A DNA stretch of 64,000 nucleotides from Silurus meridionalis (taxonomy: Eukaryota; Chordata; Actinopteri; Siluriformes; Siluridae): the NCBI RefSeq assembly GCF_014805685.1, contig NC_060890.1:22427000-22490999 (forward strand). Reading direction: 5' to 3'. Below are positions 19,442 to 31,151 of this stretch, piece after piece. A program made the position numbers and the translations under genes. Position 1 is the stretch's first letter, and each line of letters opens with the position of its first letter. Under the pieces are notes generated by a model that made no database searches, was not told where the DNA came from, and saw nothing but the letters and a program-made list of their open reading frames with translations.

Positions 19442-20819
19442 CTATCAATGATCATTGAGTATTTTTTCATCAAAAAGACTAAATCATGGATCAACATTTA
19501 AACTTCATCTCTATTTTGCTTTAGGCAAAAAGCATTATACGAGTTCCACTCCCAATATCCACTTTGATCTCTCACTTTAAGGCCTCATTAAATAAAAAAA
19601 AAGAAAATTAATTATTAATACTCATGTGATTACATGGAAAATGAATTCATTAATTCTGTAAAGATTAAATGGATAATTAAAGCTTTGCACACTCACATAT
19701 GGTCAACAAGCTGAAGAGCCTGAAGCTGGAGACCTGGAGGGAGAAAAAAACCCATGGGTGTGATCACTGAAACAGAAAAGCTTTCATGTCTGAGTCATGA
19801 ATCAGAGTCTCGTTCACTTCCGTGTGCGATTCTTTGCTCTACACATCAATAACATGACAGCCCTGAGGTAATGAAGAACATAAAACAGATATGAACTGTA
19901 TCTCTTATAAAACAGCAACCATCACAATGTTTTATTTGTTAATGAATTACACATTTTATATAATAAATTGTCACATTAATATTGTGGACTGAAAATATAT
20001 TACTTATAACTTTTTAATTATAAACAGTTGTTTTTTTAATAAAAAAGAGGTGGAAAAAGTCCCCTGTCCTAATTTGGAAAAAACGTATTGCCTGTCTGTC
20101 TTATTGACTCCTTCTAATAAATGCTTAAGAAATGTTCTTATATATAAATGTTCGGAAATATCAACAATGGCATGTTTTATACTTGTTAAGTAACACCATC
20201 AATACCACGTTCTCTTAATCTGTTAATAATTAGCATTAGATTATTTCGATTGCTTCTAAATTATTATAAAAATTATATTAACATTATATAAATGAACATA
20301 TAAGAACAGGTATATTATTGTGATCTAAATGACAGCTGGAACTAGTGTCAGAGCTGCTGTTATCGCAAATCAATCAATACTCTCTAAGCAATCAGTACTA
20401 AAGTCCCTGTGATGTGAAACACAGCATTATTTGCCATTGAGGTAATTTCCACTTAAACTGGAAGTCAAGACAAAACGTTAAACTTCTCGATCATTTTAAT
20501 ATGCCGGGGTGAAGTTGACTGGACAGTTCACAATATAGATCTTGGGGACGGGACAATTCCAATTCTAGCGAGCATTTAATTGGACAAAAAATCTAAAGTG
20601 AAAAATGATGTCATTAAATTGTTCATTCTTATTGGTGAAAGAGAAAGAGTGTAAGGATTTGATATGTATATGTTTTAAATGCTAATTGTGTCATTGAGCA
20701 CACAGGCTTATCGATATCTTTGTTATCTTTAAGGTAAACAAACTGTAATGTGTTTTATGGGGAATTTCATTATTATAATGGTTATTATGTAACAAAAATA
20801 GTCAACGCTGTAATTGAAT
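19442..20819. other. Unique AT-rich sequence, no gene seen
   Basis: No reading frame or repeat recognised. Very AT-rich around 19900-20330. Confidence 0.5.
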
Positions 20820-21242
20820 ATCTATGGGCAAAAGTTTGTGGACACCTAATCATAAGATTCGTATGTGCTTCAAAACATTCCATTCCACATTTACTCCCTG
20901 TTTGCTGTTATAATAACATTCACTCTTCTGGGAAAATGTTTTACTAGATGTTGGAGATTTGTGCTCATTCAGCCACCAGGGAACCTATTAATGTAGGTGA
21001 GGTTAGGAGGCCTGAAGAGCATTCATACTCCAATTCATCCCAAAGGTGTTAAATAGACTTAAGGTCAGAGCTGTATAGCAGGCCACTCCAGATCTCCCAC
21101 TCCAACCTATGCAACCCTCTTCATGAATCCAACTTTGTGCCCAGAGCATGCTGGAACAAGTTTGAGTCTCCTAGTTCAAGTGAAAGGAACATGTAATGCC
21201 ATTGCATCCAAAGTCACAAAAGTCATTTTGTCTATATAGTGT
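20820..21242 (-). mobile_element. Tc1-like family-N element with both ends
   Basis: The left end CTATGGGCAAAAGTTTGTGG and right end CAAAAGTCATTTTGTCTATA then TAGTGT are inverted copies. Inside are AGATTTGTGCTCATTCAGCC, AATTCATCCCAAAGGTGTTA, AGGTCAGAGCTGTATAGCAG and TTTGTGCCCAGAGCATGCTG. On the minus strand these correspond to a transposase 3' end covering the [10 protein letters not shown] region. At 423 bases it is one of the best-preserved copies of the family here. Confidence 0.8.
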
Positions 21243-21372
21243 GCATTTACCTCTTATTAGAGATATTATACTGTAAATATTTAACCACTTTAAATGTTAA
21301 AAATATAATAATGTTTGTGCATCAAGGTTTTAAATGTTTCACTTGAAATATTATTTTCTATTTCCAATCCTA

Positions 21373-21472
21373 CAGCATCTAAAGGCATCCTATACAATTG
21401 TGTGCCAACAGTTCGAAGAAGGAACACATGGCTGGAAAGTCAGGTGTCTCAGTATTTTGTCCATGTGGTGTA
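21373..21472 (-). mobile_element. Tc1-like family-N right-end fragment
   Basis: AAAGGCATCCTATACAATTG, ACACATGGCTGGAAAGTCAG and GTGTCTCAGTATTTTGTCC then ATGTGGTGTA form the right end of family N. It is about 130 bases from the previous copy. Confidence 0.7.
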
Positions 21473-23980
21473 TATTAATTGTAATAATACAAATATATTT
21501 TGTATTTATCTTTCCAAATGTATCAAAACTATCCTCTGACAACTTCCATGCCCAGATTTTTTATTTTTTTATTTTATTTTTTTGGAATAGAGGTATCATC
21601 ACTTGGAAAGCCTGAACACCTGAAGTCTGGAGCTTTATATTCCAGACAGGATCAAGTTCAGGCATTAAAGTTCAACAATGTGCACTTTCCTAGAGGATAC
21701 GATGCTCATAAAGCAACAGCTGCCATGCATATTCTCACATTTCCTTTGTTCCTGTATTACCTGAATCAGTCCCTGTAGCCTTTGCCTACAGCTAGCTCTG
21801 TTTTATTGGGGTTTTTTTTGGACTGAAAAGTTCACCGCTGGACAGGTATAAATCTAAAGCTCTAAAACAAAAGTGTTACATACCTAGCAAACCTGGCTTC
21901 TTTACACAGATTCTGGTTTGTCCTATTTTTCAGCTCATCTGTTGGAAGGGGCATGTAACTATCAATTATATGCTATAATCCTCTACAGAAAACACACACA
22001 TGCAATAAAAGCCTAGACAAAAGTCCCTCCTAACCCCGTTCTTCAAAAGCCAGGTCTGTTACCCGAATCCCCAGCAAGGAAACAGAGCTATTTAATGCTG
22101 ATCTCTGGCTCTGATAGGGTTTTATCGTTCTGAACGACTTCCTCCTCCAGGATAAAACCACAGCGTGAAATAAACACTGATAAAACAAGGCCAGAATCGT
22201 CCACACATTCAAAAGAACACGACGGCTAATCAAAAGCTGCCTGTAGTGTGGCTTTAATAGAATTCATTTCCAGGATAATTTCACAGTCATTCCACCAAAA
22301 CGGACAGATAGCACCATGGGTAATGACTCTAGCCTGAATTTTGGAGTGGACAAGTTGAAAATGTAAGCTTTATGGGAACAAGAATTTATATATAAAGACT
22401 TTAGAGACAAATATAGTCATTAAGCAGTCGGTTTGGTGTGTGTTTAAACTTAAAAATGTAAAAATAACAAAGCATTGCCCAAGATCAGCATTTTTACATT
22501 TAAATTTGGAGAACTATACAAAAATTACAGTGCTTTCTATACACTCTCTCATAAGAAGTAGAGAAATATTATTTAAACCTTTTACTTTTTTTTTTTTTTT
22601 TACATCTTTGCAGTTGCAGAAAGTAATTAAAGACCGTCTGAAATCAGTACCTCCAGACCCTGAGTATCTTGCATGGACAATCCCCGCCAGGCTTGTATCC
22701 TGCCTATTTTCACTTCCTGCAAGTTTTTTTTTCTTATCTTAATAAAAGTGCAGTTTCTATTCGGGTCAGTAGAATTTCCTGGTCACTTATATTCCAGACG
22801 AGCCTTTATGTATTGCTGCTTCATTATATCCTGTTCGAGTCCTGTTTTATTTTATACATTTAACCCAATAGTCTGTAGGTAGATGCTAATATGCTTTTGA
22901 ATGCAGACATTATGTCATTATATTCCTTCAAATACACAAGTGGAAAATGTCAATTTTTTTGGAAAAAGAACTTGTCTCCTGTTGTCTGTCTTTCTCTTTC
23001 TCTCTCTCTGATAGCCATGCAGTCTTCCTGTCTGCCTCTTCCACCCCCACATTGTACCCTTCCAGACAGCCAGGACACTCTGTCTGCTTAGGCAATGCAT
23101 CATCTCGGCTTGAAAGCCTCCCGTGTGGGCAGCTAATGAGCCCAAATGAGGCTGATTAGCCACCGAGCCTCGAACAGCCCTGACAGGTCATCCAGGAGCT
23201 CCTACTGAGACACGCAGAGTCAAAACATCAACAACTGATTGACTGTCTGTCTGACTGACTCGTCTTTTAGATACAATCGAACACTATTTCTCAAAAAGAA
23301 ACCCCACCTCTGATGGCCTAGGTTTTCTCATTAGGCATTAGAGCCCAGATTTATCTAAATCATATTGGATATTTAAGTAAAAAAAATAACAATTCAGTGG
23401 AATTACTGCATATTACAAAATGTTCAATAATAATAAAAAAGGAATAAAAATGTAATAAAAATTATAAAAGAAATTACAATTATTTCAATATTGTAATAAG
23501 TTGAATTCACAAACAAAATTCTATCACTAATATTTGCATGAACTAAACTAAGTCATTGAGTGAACTAACTGAGCATTTGAATAAAAAATATTACTACACT
23601 TCATCCTGCACATCACGTGAAGCAGTTTGTGAATGTATACAAATTCCAGTTTCATGCAAGGAAACATGTCATGAATAAAAAAAAATGAATGATTGAACTT
23701 GTGAAGAAATTAGATAAAGATGAACACAGGACAATTTTATTTCCATATCAGCATGTTGATTAAACAAACATAAATAAAAATAAATAAAAATAAATAAAAA
23801 ACTATTTTTATTCACATTTTTTTAATTAAAAAATTAGTGTTTTTGTTTTTATTTGAACATAAAATTTGATCTTTGAATGATTATTTTCTATTAGTTTTTT
23901 AGATGAAAAAACTATATACAAAATAAAATATGTAATTAAAATAAAATGATATTTCTTGCAGTTAAGTGTAATATCATAAT

Positions 23981-23982
<2 letters not shown>
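21473..23982. other. Unique sequence; GC-balanced block 22970-23230
   Basis: No coding exon recognised. The part at 22970-23230 is GC-balanced and unique with TAAT/ATTA motifs (GCTAATGAGCCCAAATGAGG, then CTGATTAGCC), a possible enhancer-like element by appearance only. An (AAATA)n run lies at 23764-23801. Confidence 0.4.
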
Positions 23983-24030
<48 letters not shown>

Positions 24031-24139
24031 ACACACACTCACCTGGGGTCACCAGACGGTCAAAGAGACTTTGTACAGGCCATCATCAGTTTAGATCTTT
24101 AACCCACACACAGTCCTGTCACCAAGGGCATTAGGCACG

Positions 24140-24186
<47 letters not shown>

Positions 24187-24211
24187 TGTGTGTGTGTGTG
24201 TGTGTGTGTGT
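23983..24211. repeat. (CA)n and (TG)n tracts in inverted arrangement
   Basis: A CA tract (about 23983-24038) and a TG tract (about 24146-24211, one TCTG interruption) on the same strand are about 107 bases apart, so they are complementary and could pair as a long stem. Confidence 0.95.
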
Positions 24212-24599
24212 CAAGATTCTTGCCTATTAATTGTTTATTTTATCTATAATCCTCTTTTACACAGTAATTTCACTGTAGATCACACTTTTAGGAGAAACGA
24301 GTACAGAGAATGTTTGAAAATGTTTGTAAAAGTATTTTTTAGTTCTTACAGCTTTTTAATTTAAATTCACAATGCTGATAAAGTCTGATAAAGATTTTGA
24401 CAGGTTTCCATTGTCAGTGTGCCTTTTTATTCTATATATACACAATATTTAGTTGCTACATAAAAGATATAGTAGTTTAAGTATCCAGTTTATGCTAATC
24501 AAACGTTTTAATGGTTTGAGTACATTTTAACAATGAACACTGTCCCAAAGAAATATTACAGAATTAAATAGAGTGCATATGTACCTTTCAGTATTGTAA
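24212..24599. other. Unique AT-rich sequence
   Basis: Nothing recognised. Confidence 0.5.
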
Positions 24600-24970
24600 A
24601 TTAGTCCCTATGAGTTTATCACTAATGAGAGAGCCAGTGGAGACTTTAGCCAAGAACAACTGTCTGAGGTGGTACAAGTTAAAAAGGACCAGACTCAAAA
24701 GGGAACCCATCCTTATCTGGGTGGCACAGATCATCCATTCATTATAGTTCCATCTTTGTTAAAGTTATCACCTGTTCTCTGGTGAAAACTTGAATGCAAC
24801 ACTGTTCATCTCAAAAGTTGTTCTCAGCCATTGTAGCAAACTGTTTATATTAATTACAGTACAAATCCATCTTCATGGGTCTTAAAAATCGCCCTCTGTT
24901 GTACATTCAGGGATCTTTAGGCTGGTGATGTGGAGAACTTGCTCAGATGAAGAGAGTGGTTCAGAATTTA
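24600..24970 (-). mobile_element. CR1/L2/Rex1-like LINE 3' UTR fragment
   Basis: The plus strand reads AGAGAGCCAGTGGAGACTTT, AGACTCAAAAGGGAACCCAT and CCTTATCTGGGTGGCAC, the reverse complement of the LINE tail, and goes on with TCATTATAGTTCCATC and TTATCACCTGTTCT blocks shared with 26.3 and 57.8 kb. No ORF sequence remains. Confidence 0.65.
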
Positions 24971-26028
24971 AGAGATCGCCATCCAGAAGCACTTCAGGAA
25001 TACTGGTAATTTAGGAGTATCGTGCTCCAATGAAATTAGAAATTTTAGCAGCGTGAATTTATTGTTCTGATTAGAAATTTAATCTTTTAATCATACAGAG
25101 TACTTTTAGAGCACACACATTTACCAACACATCTGAGGAAACTGTTGAGATTCTCCACAATTCTGTTTCATTTCCCTCATGCTTTTACACCAACCAGCTA
25201 CTGTAGTGAAATCTAATTTATTTTTTAGCTAGTGCTTGTCCACTTGTCTACTTTGCTACACTGTAGTATTCATCTATTGAAATTCATTAATTTGTTTGAG
25301 TTTGAAGTGTAATAATACAAGTGGTACGATCTCGCAAATCTATCGATCTAAGATCTATGGCAGTAGCAGTATCAGTGGGACTAGCAATAGTGTTAAGGCT
25401 AATCCCAGTTTATCCCCATGAAGTGTAATGCTTTTTTTTAAAACAGCCGAAGGTCAGATGGACATCTCAAGGGTCACTAAGGAGCCAGCCAGATTGCAGG
25501 ACAGGAAATTGGAGTGGACATGATTGAGCAGTGGGATTGCACCTCTGACTTTGTGAGTTTAACCTGGAGCAGAGGCTGCTGAACACCCTACCGATCAAAC
25601 AGATGTTTTACAAATACAGCTATTACAGTGCGGTGTGAGCTGAACAGCGCTACAGCTCTGATACTACAGACTTTTTCCGAATAAGTTAGCTTTCCTTTTT
25701 TCAATATTAAAGAATGACAACATGTATATAATAATTTATTTCGTTTTTTTATAGTTACATTTGATGGTATGGAACATAATTGAAAAACTAGGAGCTTTTA
25801 TAATTTTTTCTTTTTTGAAGTTAATAAGTGAAAATATATATTAAATTAATAAATTATAGAATTATAAAATGATAATAATAATAATTCTATATTATTTAAG
25901 TATAAAAAATAAAACAACACAAAAAGCTGGTCATTTTACTGACACAGTATTTCTATATATTGAATAAAATAAAGTATACAGAAAACAAATTTTCTAATTG
26001 TTATTTAATGACAGCACATTTTATTATT
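24971..26028. other. Unique sequence, no gene seen
   Basis: No coding similarity or repeats recognised; AT-rich toward the right. Confidence 0.5.
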
Positions 26029-26029
26029 C

Positions 26030-26074
<45 letters not shown>
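26029..26074. repeat. (ATT)n microsatellite
   Basis: About 15 ATT units, just left of a LINE tail. Confidence 0.95.
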
Positions 26075-26129
26075 GTATCTTTGTTTGTATTATTTTTATA
26101 CAAAAATCCAATTCTATTTTATTCTATTC

Positions 26130-26495
26130 AGTTAAATTTCATTTTATTCGTATAGCACTTTTAACAATACACATTATTAAAAAGCAGCTCCACAAAAATA
26201 CAATATGTATTTACACCGAACATATATTAGAATTTTAAAACATTATTCTCTATTTATCCCTGATGAGTGGGCCAGTGGCAACAATGGCAAAGAAAAACTG
26301 TTATAAGGAAAAACTCATAACAAAATCATAATCTGGGTTCAATTGCCAAGTCATAATAGTTTCATCATTGTTGTAGGTTATCACCTGTTCATTGATGGAC
26401 ATGAGGGCAAACCTGTTTGTGACTATTTTAGCCCTAAAACATTGCATCAAAGATCTCAGTAGTCTCTTGTATGTTAAGGTTTTCATGTAGAACAA
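26130..26495 (-). mobile_element. CR1/L2/Rex1-like LINE 3' end, minus strand
   Basis: Begins with the reverse complement of the polyadenylated tail (CATTTTATTCGTATAGCACT), then CCTGATGAGTGGGCCAGTGG and ATCATTGTTGTAGGTTATCACC. Same order as at 24.6 and 57.7 kb. Confidence 0.7.
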
Positions 26496-26612
26496 TGTAA
26501 AGCATTAAGATAAATCAGGCAGGTCTGAAGAGTAGAAGTGGATATGACTATCTGCTTATTTTTTTCCTTCCCCTGTTAACAATAAACATAATATATGGAT
26601 TTCACAGTGGTG

Positions 26613-26684
<72 letters not shown>

Positions 26685-27326
26685 TTATATATAGTAATTT
26701 TTACGCAACAGACAGGAAAGGAAGTTTGATCTACTCGTGTTGAGCCTTGATGTTTTAACTGAAGAGACAATAATAACCGAAAACTCATAAGAAAGATGCC
26801 CTGAGGCTGTGTGCCTGTCCTCACCTCATCACGTTGAATCAATCCTGCAAATTATTAATCATTTGATATACCTTACTCATATCACCTGCTGTGGGGCTTT
26901 CAATCAATATGTCATGTTTTTTTTCCTAACATTTTTTTTCTTCCTTTTTTTTTTTCCTTTTACTTTTTTATAAAATGCTTTGTTCACTTAGTGATGCTAA
27001 TTCGCTTCTGGAAAGCTGAAGAGAATAAAATGTATCAAAGTTCTGTATAAGGGCAGAAAATGCAAGGAGGATTTGTGCACCTTGTTTCTGCTATGAAAAT
27101 GCATTTTTTCTTACCAAAAGCCGCTTCAGTTAAATGATTCAGCCAAACACAAGAAAATCCCCCTGACTCTCTAAAATGCTGCTGACCTACATTCAGGACT
27201 TCAGGATACCATTTAGCACAAAAAGAGAATGTGTAGGAGGAAAGCTGGAGCAGTGGTGAATGAAAGATTAGACTAAATACATGCTCAATATACATGTAAA
27301 TACAGTAGCTTTGAGATATTAGACAT
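26496..27326. repeat. Unique sequence with a long (GT)n tract at 26613-26682
   Basis: The GT tract has about 35 units. A T-rich run lies at 26925-26970. The remainder shows nothing recognisable. Confidence 0.7.
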
Positions 27327-27735
27327 TGATCAGCAATGACATTAAAAACCACAGACAGATGAAGTAAATAGCGTTATCTTATTAGAGTGTCACTTGTCAA
27401 GGTGTGGGATATATTAGGTAGCACAGCCAGTGTGTTGGAAAAGGCTAAATAGGCAAGTGCAAGAATCTGAGTTACTTTGATCCGGGCTAAATTGTGTTCG
27501 CTACACAGCTAGGTGAGAGCATCTCCAAATTTTATTTTCTACAACAATGTTGCACACCACTTCAGGGCAACAGTATTCCCTGATGGTTTCATTCAGCAGC
27601 ATAATTCTTAATAACACATTTAAAAAAAGAGAGTGATGGTGTGAGGAACACGGTAAAGTTGATTTGGCCTTCAAATTTTCCAGATCTCTCTCTTTGAGCA
27701 TTTGTGGGACAACCAAGGCTGATCAGTGGGGATCT
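27327..27735 (+). mobile_element. Tc1-like transposon relic, heavily deleted
   Basis: Starts with AATGACATTAAAAACCACAG then GTGTGGGATATATTAGGTAG, which is the leader of the 4237-5329 family. AGGCAAGTGCAAGAATCTGA, AGAGCATCTCCAAA and TGGCCTTCAAATTTTCCAGA then TCTCT...GAGCATTTGTGGGAC follow: N-terminal coding sequence and then the region encoding PNFPD...EHLWD. Both terminal repeats are poor and large internal parts are lost. The minus-strand frame at 27501-27716 is a shadow. Confidence 0.65.
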
Positions 27736-28005
27736 CTTCTCATAAGACTGCTGGTAAAGGTGTGAAAAAGCTCATAGTAAAAAAAAATATATATTTTTCA
27801 GCAAGATGGTGGAAACATTGATTTTAGAAGTAAATGACCTCATAGAATACACTGAAATCTAAGACCATAAACATATTCCAAAATTAGACCAAAGTTTGAC
27901 AGTTATAGCATTGTAGTGTACGTCCCTCCACTATTAGTACATTTTACAACTTGTTAGCGAAGACACCCTTGCCAGAAGAAGAAGGAAAAGAAGAAGAAGA
28001 CAAAG

Positions 28006-28155
28006 AGATTGTAGCTTAGTGGTTAAAGCATGAACTGTTAGATCCAAAGGTTATGAGTTCAAATTCCAACCACACCATTCTGCAACTCCTGGGCTCCTGA
28101 GCAAGGCCCTTAATCCCACAGCTGGTCAGTTGTATGAATGTGGTAAATGTAGTCA
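28006..28155 (+). mobile_element. tRNA-derived SINE, plus strand
   Basis: A box TAGCTTAGTGGTTAAAGC (28012-28029), B-box-like AGTTCAAATTCC, then CTCCTGAGCAAGGCCCTTAA and CAGTTGTATGAATGTGGTAA. The GGATAAGGGCGTCTG block is lost. More diverged than the SINEs at 3.7-4.2 kb. Confidence 0.8.
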
Positions 28156-28484
28156 ACTCTGTATAAGGAGTCTGTATATAAATAATATCATGAAAAGAAA
28201 GATATTAACCAACATCTACAACAACAATTGTAGAACAATTCTTCAAGTGTGTTCAATGCAGCTGCTTTACTATGGATTATACTGTGGAATCAGTAGGCTG
28301 TTACAGAAAAATAAAACATGTTCCACAGAAATCCAGACAGTACAAGAGGTTTAATTAGAGCCTTGAGATTAGAGGAGCAGTTGATAAGGTTATTCTAAGA
28401 TCAGTGTGTAACTATATGGAGAAGATGCCCTTCTTGAGCCCTCTCATATTTGGTTGTGTCTCACTGCTTTTGTGAAGCTTCAGC
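28156..28484. other. Unique sequence
   Basis: Nothing recognised. Confidence 0.5.
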
Positions 28485-28505
28485 ATCTCTCTCTCTCTCT
28501 CTCTT

Positions 28506-28564
<59 letters not shown>
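28485..28564. repeat. (CT)n-(CA)n compound microsatellite
   Basis: A short CT tract, once interrupted, runs into about 26 CA units. Confidence 0.95.
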
Positions 28565-28568
<4 letters not shown>

Positions 28569-29559
28569 CTGTAAACGTATATATGATCACATATATGCAT
28601 GCAAAAAACAATTCAAGAAGAATTGATACAATTTTATTTATGAAAAGGTTCAGCTTGAAAACCGTTCCAAAAACCTTTCACCTTTTATGGAGCGTGGAAC
28701 TTTAGGATAGTGTGTAAAATGCATCATAATGTCAGTCATTCAGTTTCTGTTTTTCCATTGATCATTAGGCTATAAAATAATTACACAAACATCAGACTAT
28801 AAAAACTGGCCAATGCTCTCAAATTGGAAAATTGCATTCAGATTTCTGTATAATGTATAAACAGACATTTAGAAAAAATCCCTAAAGACAAACATAGAAG
28901 CCGATTTTGCAATTTCATTTCATGGCCTTTATATCAGGTCAATTCAAACAAAAAGAAAAAAGTGATAAGATAAAAAAAAAAAAAGGTTTATAAGGATGAC
29001 CCCTCAAACAGTTTTTGATCAGACATCTGTTCGTCTGAAGTGGTGCATTGTGGTCCTGAGTGCCCAAACCTGGTTGTGTTATTGGATATGGATTCACAGC
29101 GGTGCTCAGAGACACTAATCCTCCAGGCTCATCAATAAGAAGCCTGCAGGCCGGCGGTGCCGGGCCTCGTCCCTGATCCCTTTCCCAAGGTATATACACT
29201 AATGATCATTGTGCTGCTTCCTGTCTGCATCCCAATACTGCTGAGCACCGCATCAAAGCCATTGAATGGAATCGCAAGGGAGTGTGAGAGATCGGGGTAG
29301 TGTGTGAGCCTGTGTGTTAATGAGGATGATCTAGAGAAGGACTGTGACAAAGTGACAGATATTATTTCCCCAAATGCGACAGTTTGCTTAGCGCTAAGGG
29401 AGTAATTTGAAGGAATAATAAGGGCAATGGTCCTGTAATAAACAGCTCAATTTAATGAGAAAAATGTGTTTAAGGCACCTAAAATTTTAGCAAAAGATGA
29501 AATAGGCCTGCAACCAACAAGACAAGAGTTTGGTGAGATGAAACTATATGCAAGTGCTT
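28565..29559. other. Unique sequence; GC-balanced block 29080-29340
   Basis: No coding exon. The block at 29080-29340 is GC-rich for this window, with no repeats and no good frame, and may be regulatory. Evidence is composition only. Confidence 0.4.
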
Positions 29560-29655
29560 TTTACAGTCAATGAGATTAAGGTATGAGTGATCCACAATGT
29601 CTGTTGTGAAAAGCACTGTAGAAATAAACTTACAAAACTTGAATTGAATTGATCC
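29560..29655 (+). mobile_element. LINE 3' tail fragment
   Basis: AATGTCTGTTGTGAAAAGCA then CTGTAGAAATAAACTT and TTGAATTGAATTGAT form the end of the CR1/L2/Rex1-like LINE, ending in GAATT-type repeats. Confidence 0.65.
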
Positions 29656-29705
29656 AGGACATGAGAATTAACAAAGAAAAGTAACAAAGTATATTTTAAT
29701 GTTTA

Positions 29706-29706
<1 letters not shown>

Positions 29707-29746
<40 letters not shown>
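29707..29746. repeat. (TTA)n microsatellite
   Basis: About 13 units. Confidence 0.95.
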
Positions 29747-29747
<1 letters not shown>

Positions 29748-29924
29748 ATGTAAACTTTTAAAACTGTGATATTTAAAGCATGTGACCCCACTCCTCAATC
29801 AAAAAAAATTAAAATTAAAGGAACAATTATGATGGGACTTAATTTTCTTCTTCTAATTATCTTCAGGAAATGTCATAACTACTAATAATCACACATTCCA
29901 TTGTTCATAATATTTCTCACTCTC

Positions 29925-30122
29925 TGGTGTCATCCAAATGAGGATGGGTTCCTCTTCGGGTCTGGTTCCTCTTAAGGTTTCTTCCTCATACCATTTGAGG
30001 GAGTTTTTCCTTGCCACAGTCACCCCAGGCTTGATCATCAGGGACACATTTATATATAAGTGAATTTTGTTCTATAATTCATACATTCTGTAAAGCTACT
30101 TGGAGACAATGTCCATTGTGAA
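29925..30122 (+). mobile_element. CR1/L2/Rex1-like LINE 3' end
   Basis: CATCCAAATGAGGATGGGTT, GGTCTGGTTCCTCTTAAGGT then TTCTTCCTCATACC, and GAGTTTTTCCTTGCCACAGT match the 3' UTR of the LINE at 46.1 kb. It ends at CAATGTCCATTGTGAAAA, a few bases before an RTE tail. Confidence 0.75.
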
Positions 30123-30125
30123 AAT

Positions 30126-30217
30126 GGGCTTCTCCCATTAGGGGTCACCACAGCAGATCATCCGTCTCCATGCCCAACCCCTGTCCTCATCATCTACCTC
30201 TTTCGAACCAAAGCAGG
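30126..30217 (-). mobile_element. RTE-like LINE 3' tail fragment
   Basis: GGCTTCTCCCATTAGGGGTC then ACCACAGCAGATCATCCGTC and CTCTTTCGAACCAA match the tail at 8570-8650. Only about 90 bases. Confidence 0.75.
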
Positions 30218-30223
30218 TATAGA

Positions 30224-30693
30224 CACACTATATGTAAACAAAATATTTCTGTCTTTTCCAGCCATATGTTCTTCTTTCAAAAACGGCTGCCACAAAGTTA
30301 GAGGCACACAGTTCTTTAGGATGTCTTTGCATTACATTTGCATTAAGAGACCCAAACCTGTTCCAGCACAACAATACCCCTGTGCACAAATCCAGCTCTA
30401 TGTGGATATGGTTTACATGGGTCCCGTTTGGAAGATCTCCTGCTATAGAGCACTAACTCCCTATTGAACACCTTTGGGATGAGCTGGAACGCTGATTGCA
30501 CCCCAGGCATCGTCACCCCACCTACATCAATTCTTGTGATTACTAACACCCATGTAGCTGAACGAGCACAAATCTCCACAAGCTAGTAGAGTGGAGGTTA
30601 TAATAACAGCAAATGGGATATAAATATGGAATGTCATGTTAAAAAAGCACATGTAATGGTCAGGTGGCTGCAAACTCTTTTCCAAAGAGTGTA
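30224..30693 (+). mobile_element. Tc1-like family-N element, plus orientation, most complete
   Basis: The left end ACACTATATGTAAACAAAAT and right end TTTTCCAAAGAGTGTA are inverted repeats. The interior is the reverse complement of the order seen in the other copies. About 470 bases, so still lacking the N-terminal half of the transposase gene. Confidence 0.8.
30357..30510 (+). pseudogene. Tc1 transposase remnant (family N) with substituted catalytic Asp
   Basis: The frame reads LFQHNNTPVHKSSSMWIWFT, then AIEH, stop, [12 protein letters not shown], stop, LHPRHRH. In Tc1-type DDE transposases the block QxDNAPVH holds the second catalytic aspartate; here it is QHNN. The third catalytic residue is the Glu of PIEHLWDEL and is present. 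Two in-frame stops make it inactive. Confidence 0.75.
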
Positions 30694-31112
30694 TATTTAA
30701 ATGAAACATTTAAATGTGGAATCATTATGTTTGTGCTTTTCACATTCTCCTTGCCTCTGCTTTTATTCCATCAAAATCGAAAGCAGCATTGCCTGTACTT
30801 ATCACGTCACCTTTAAATATCGGCTCACAATTAAAGCTAAAATCTGATACCGTGGATGAGCTCGTACTTCTTTCTTATCGCCCCCCCATGTAGTTTGGAT
30901 TAAAAAGTTTTATCTTTTAATTGCTGCAACATAGTGTGCTGCTCTGCATCCGAGTAGTGGACACACACACACACACACATACATACAGGCATACAAAAAA
31001 ATTTAATTTGGCAGTTGGTATGTTTCTGTCTACTGCACAAGCTTCTTATTCTATTGCTGTTATTGTAGAAACAGCATAAACAGTCTATTTTGTAAGAACT
31101 CAAACATGCTAG

Positions 31113-31151
<39 letters not shown>

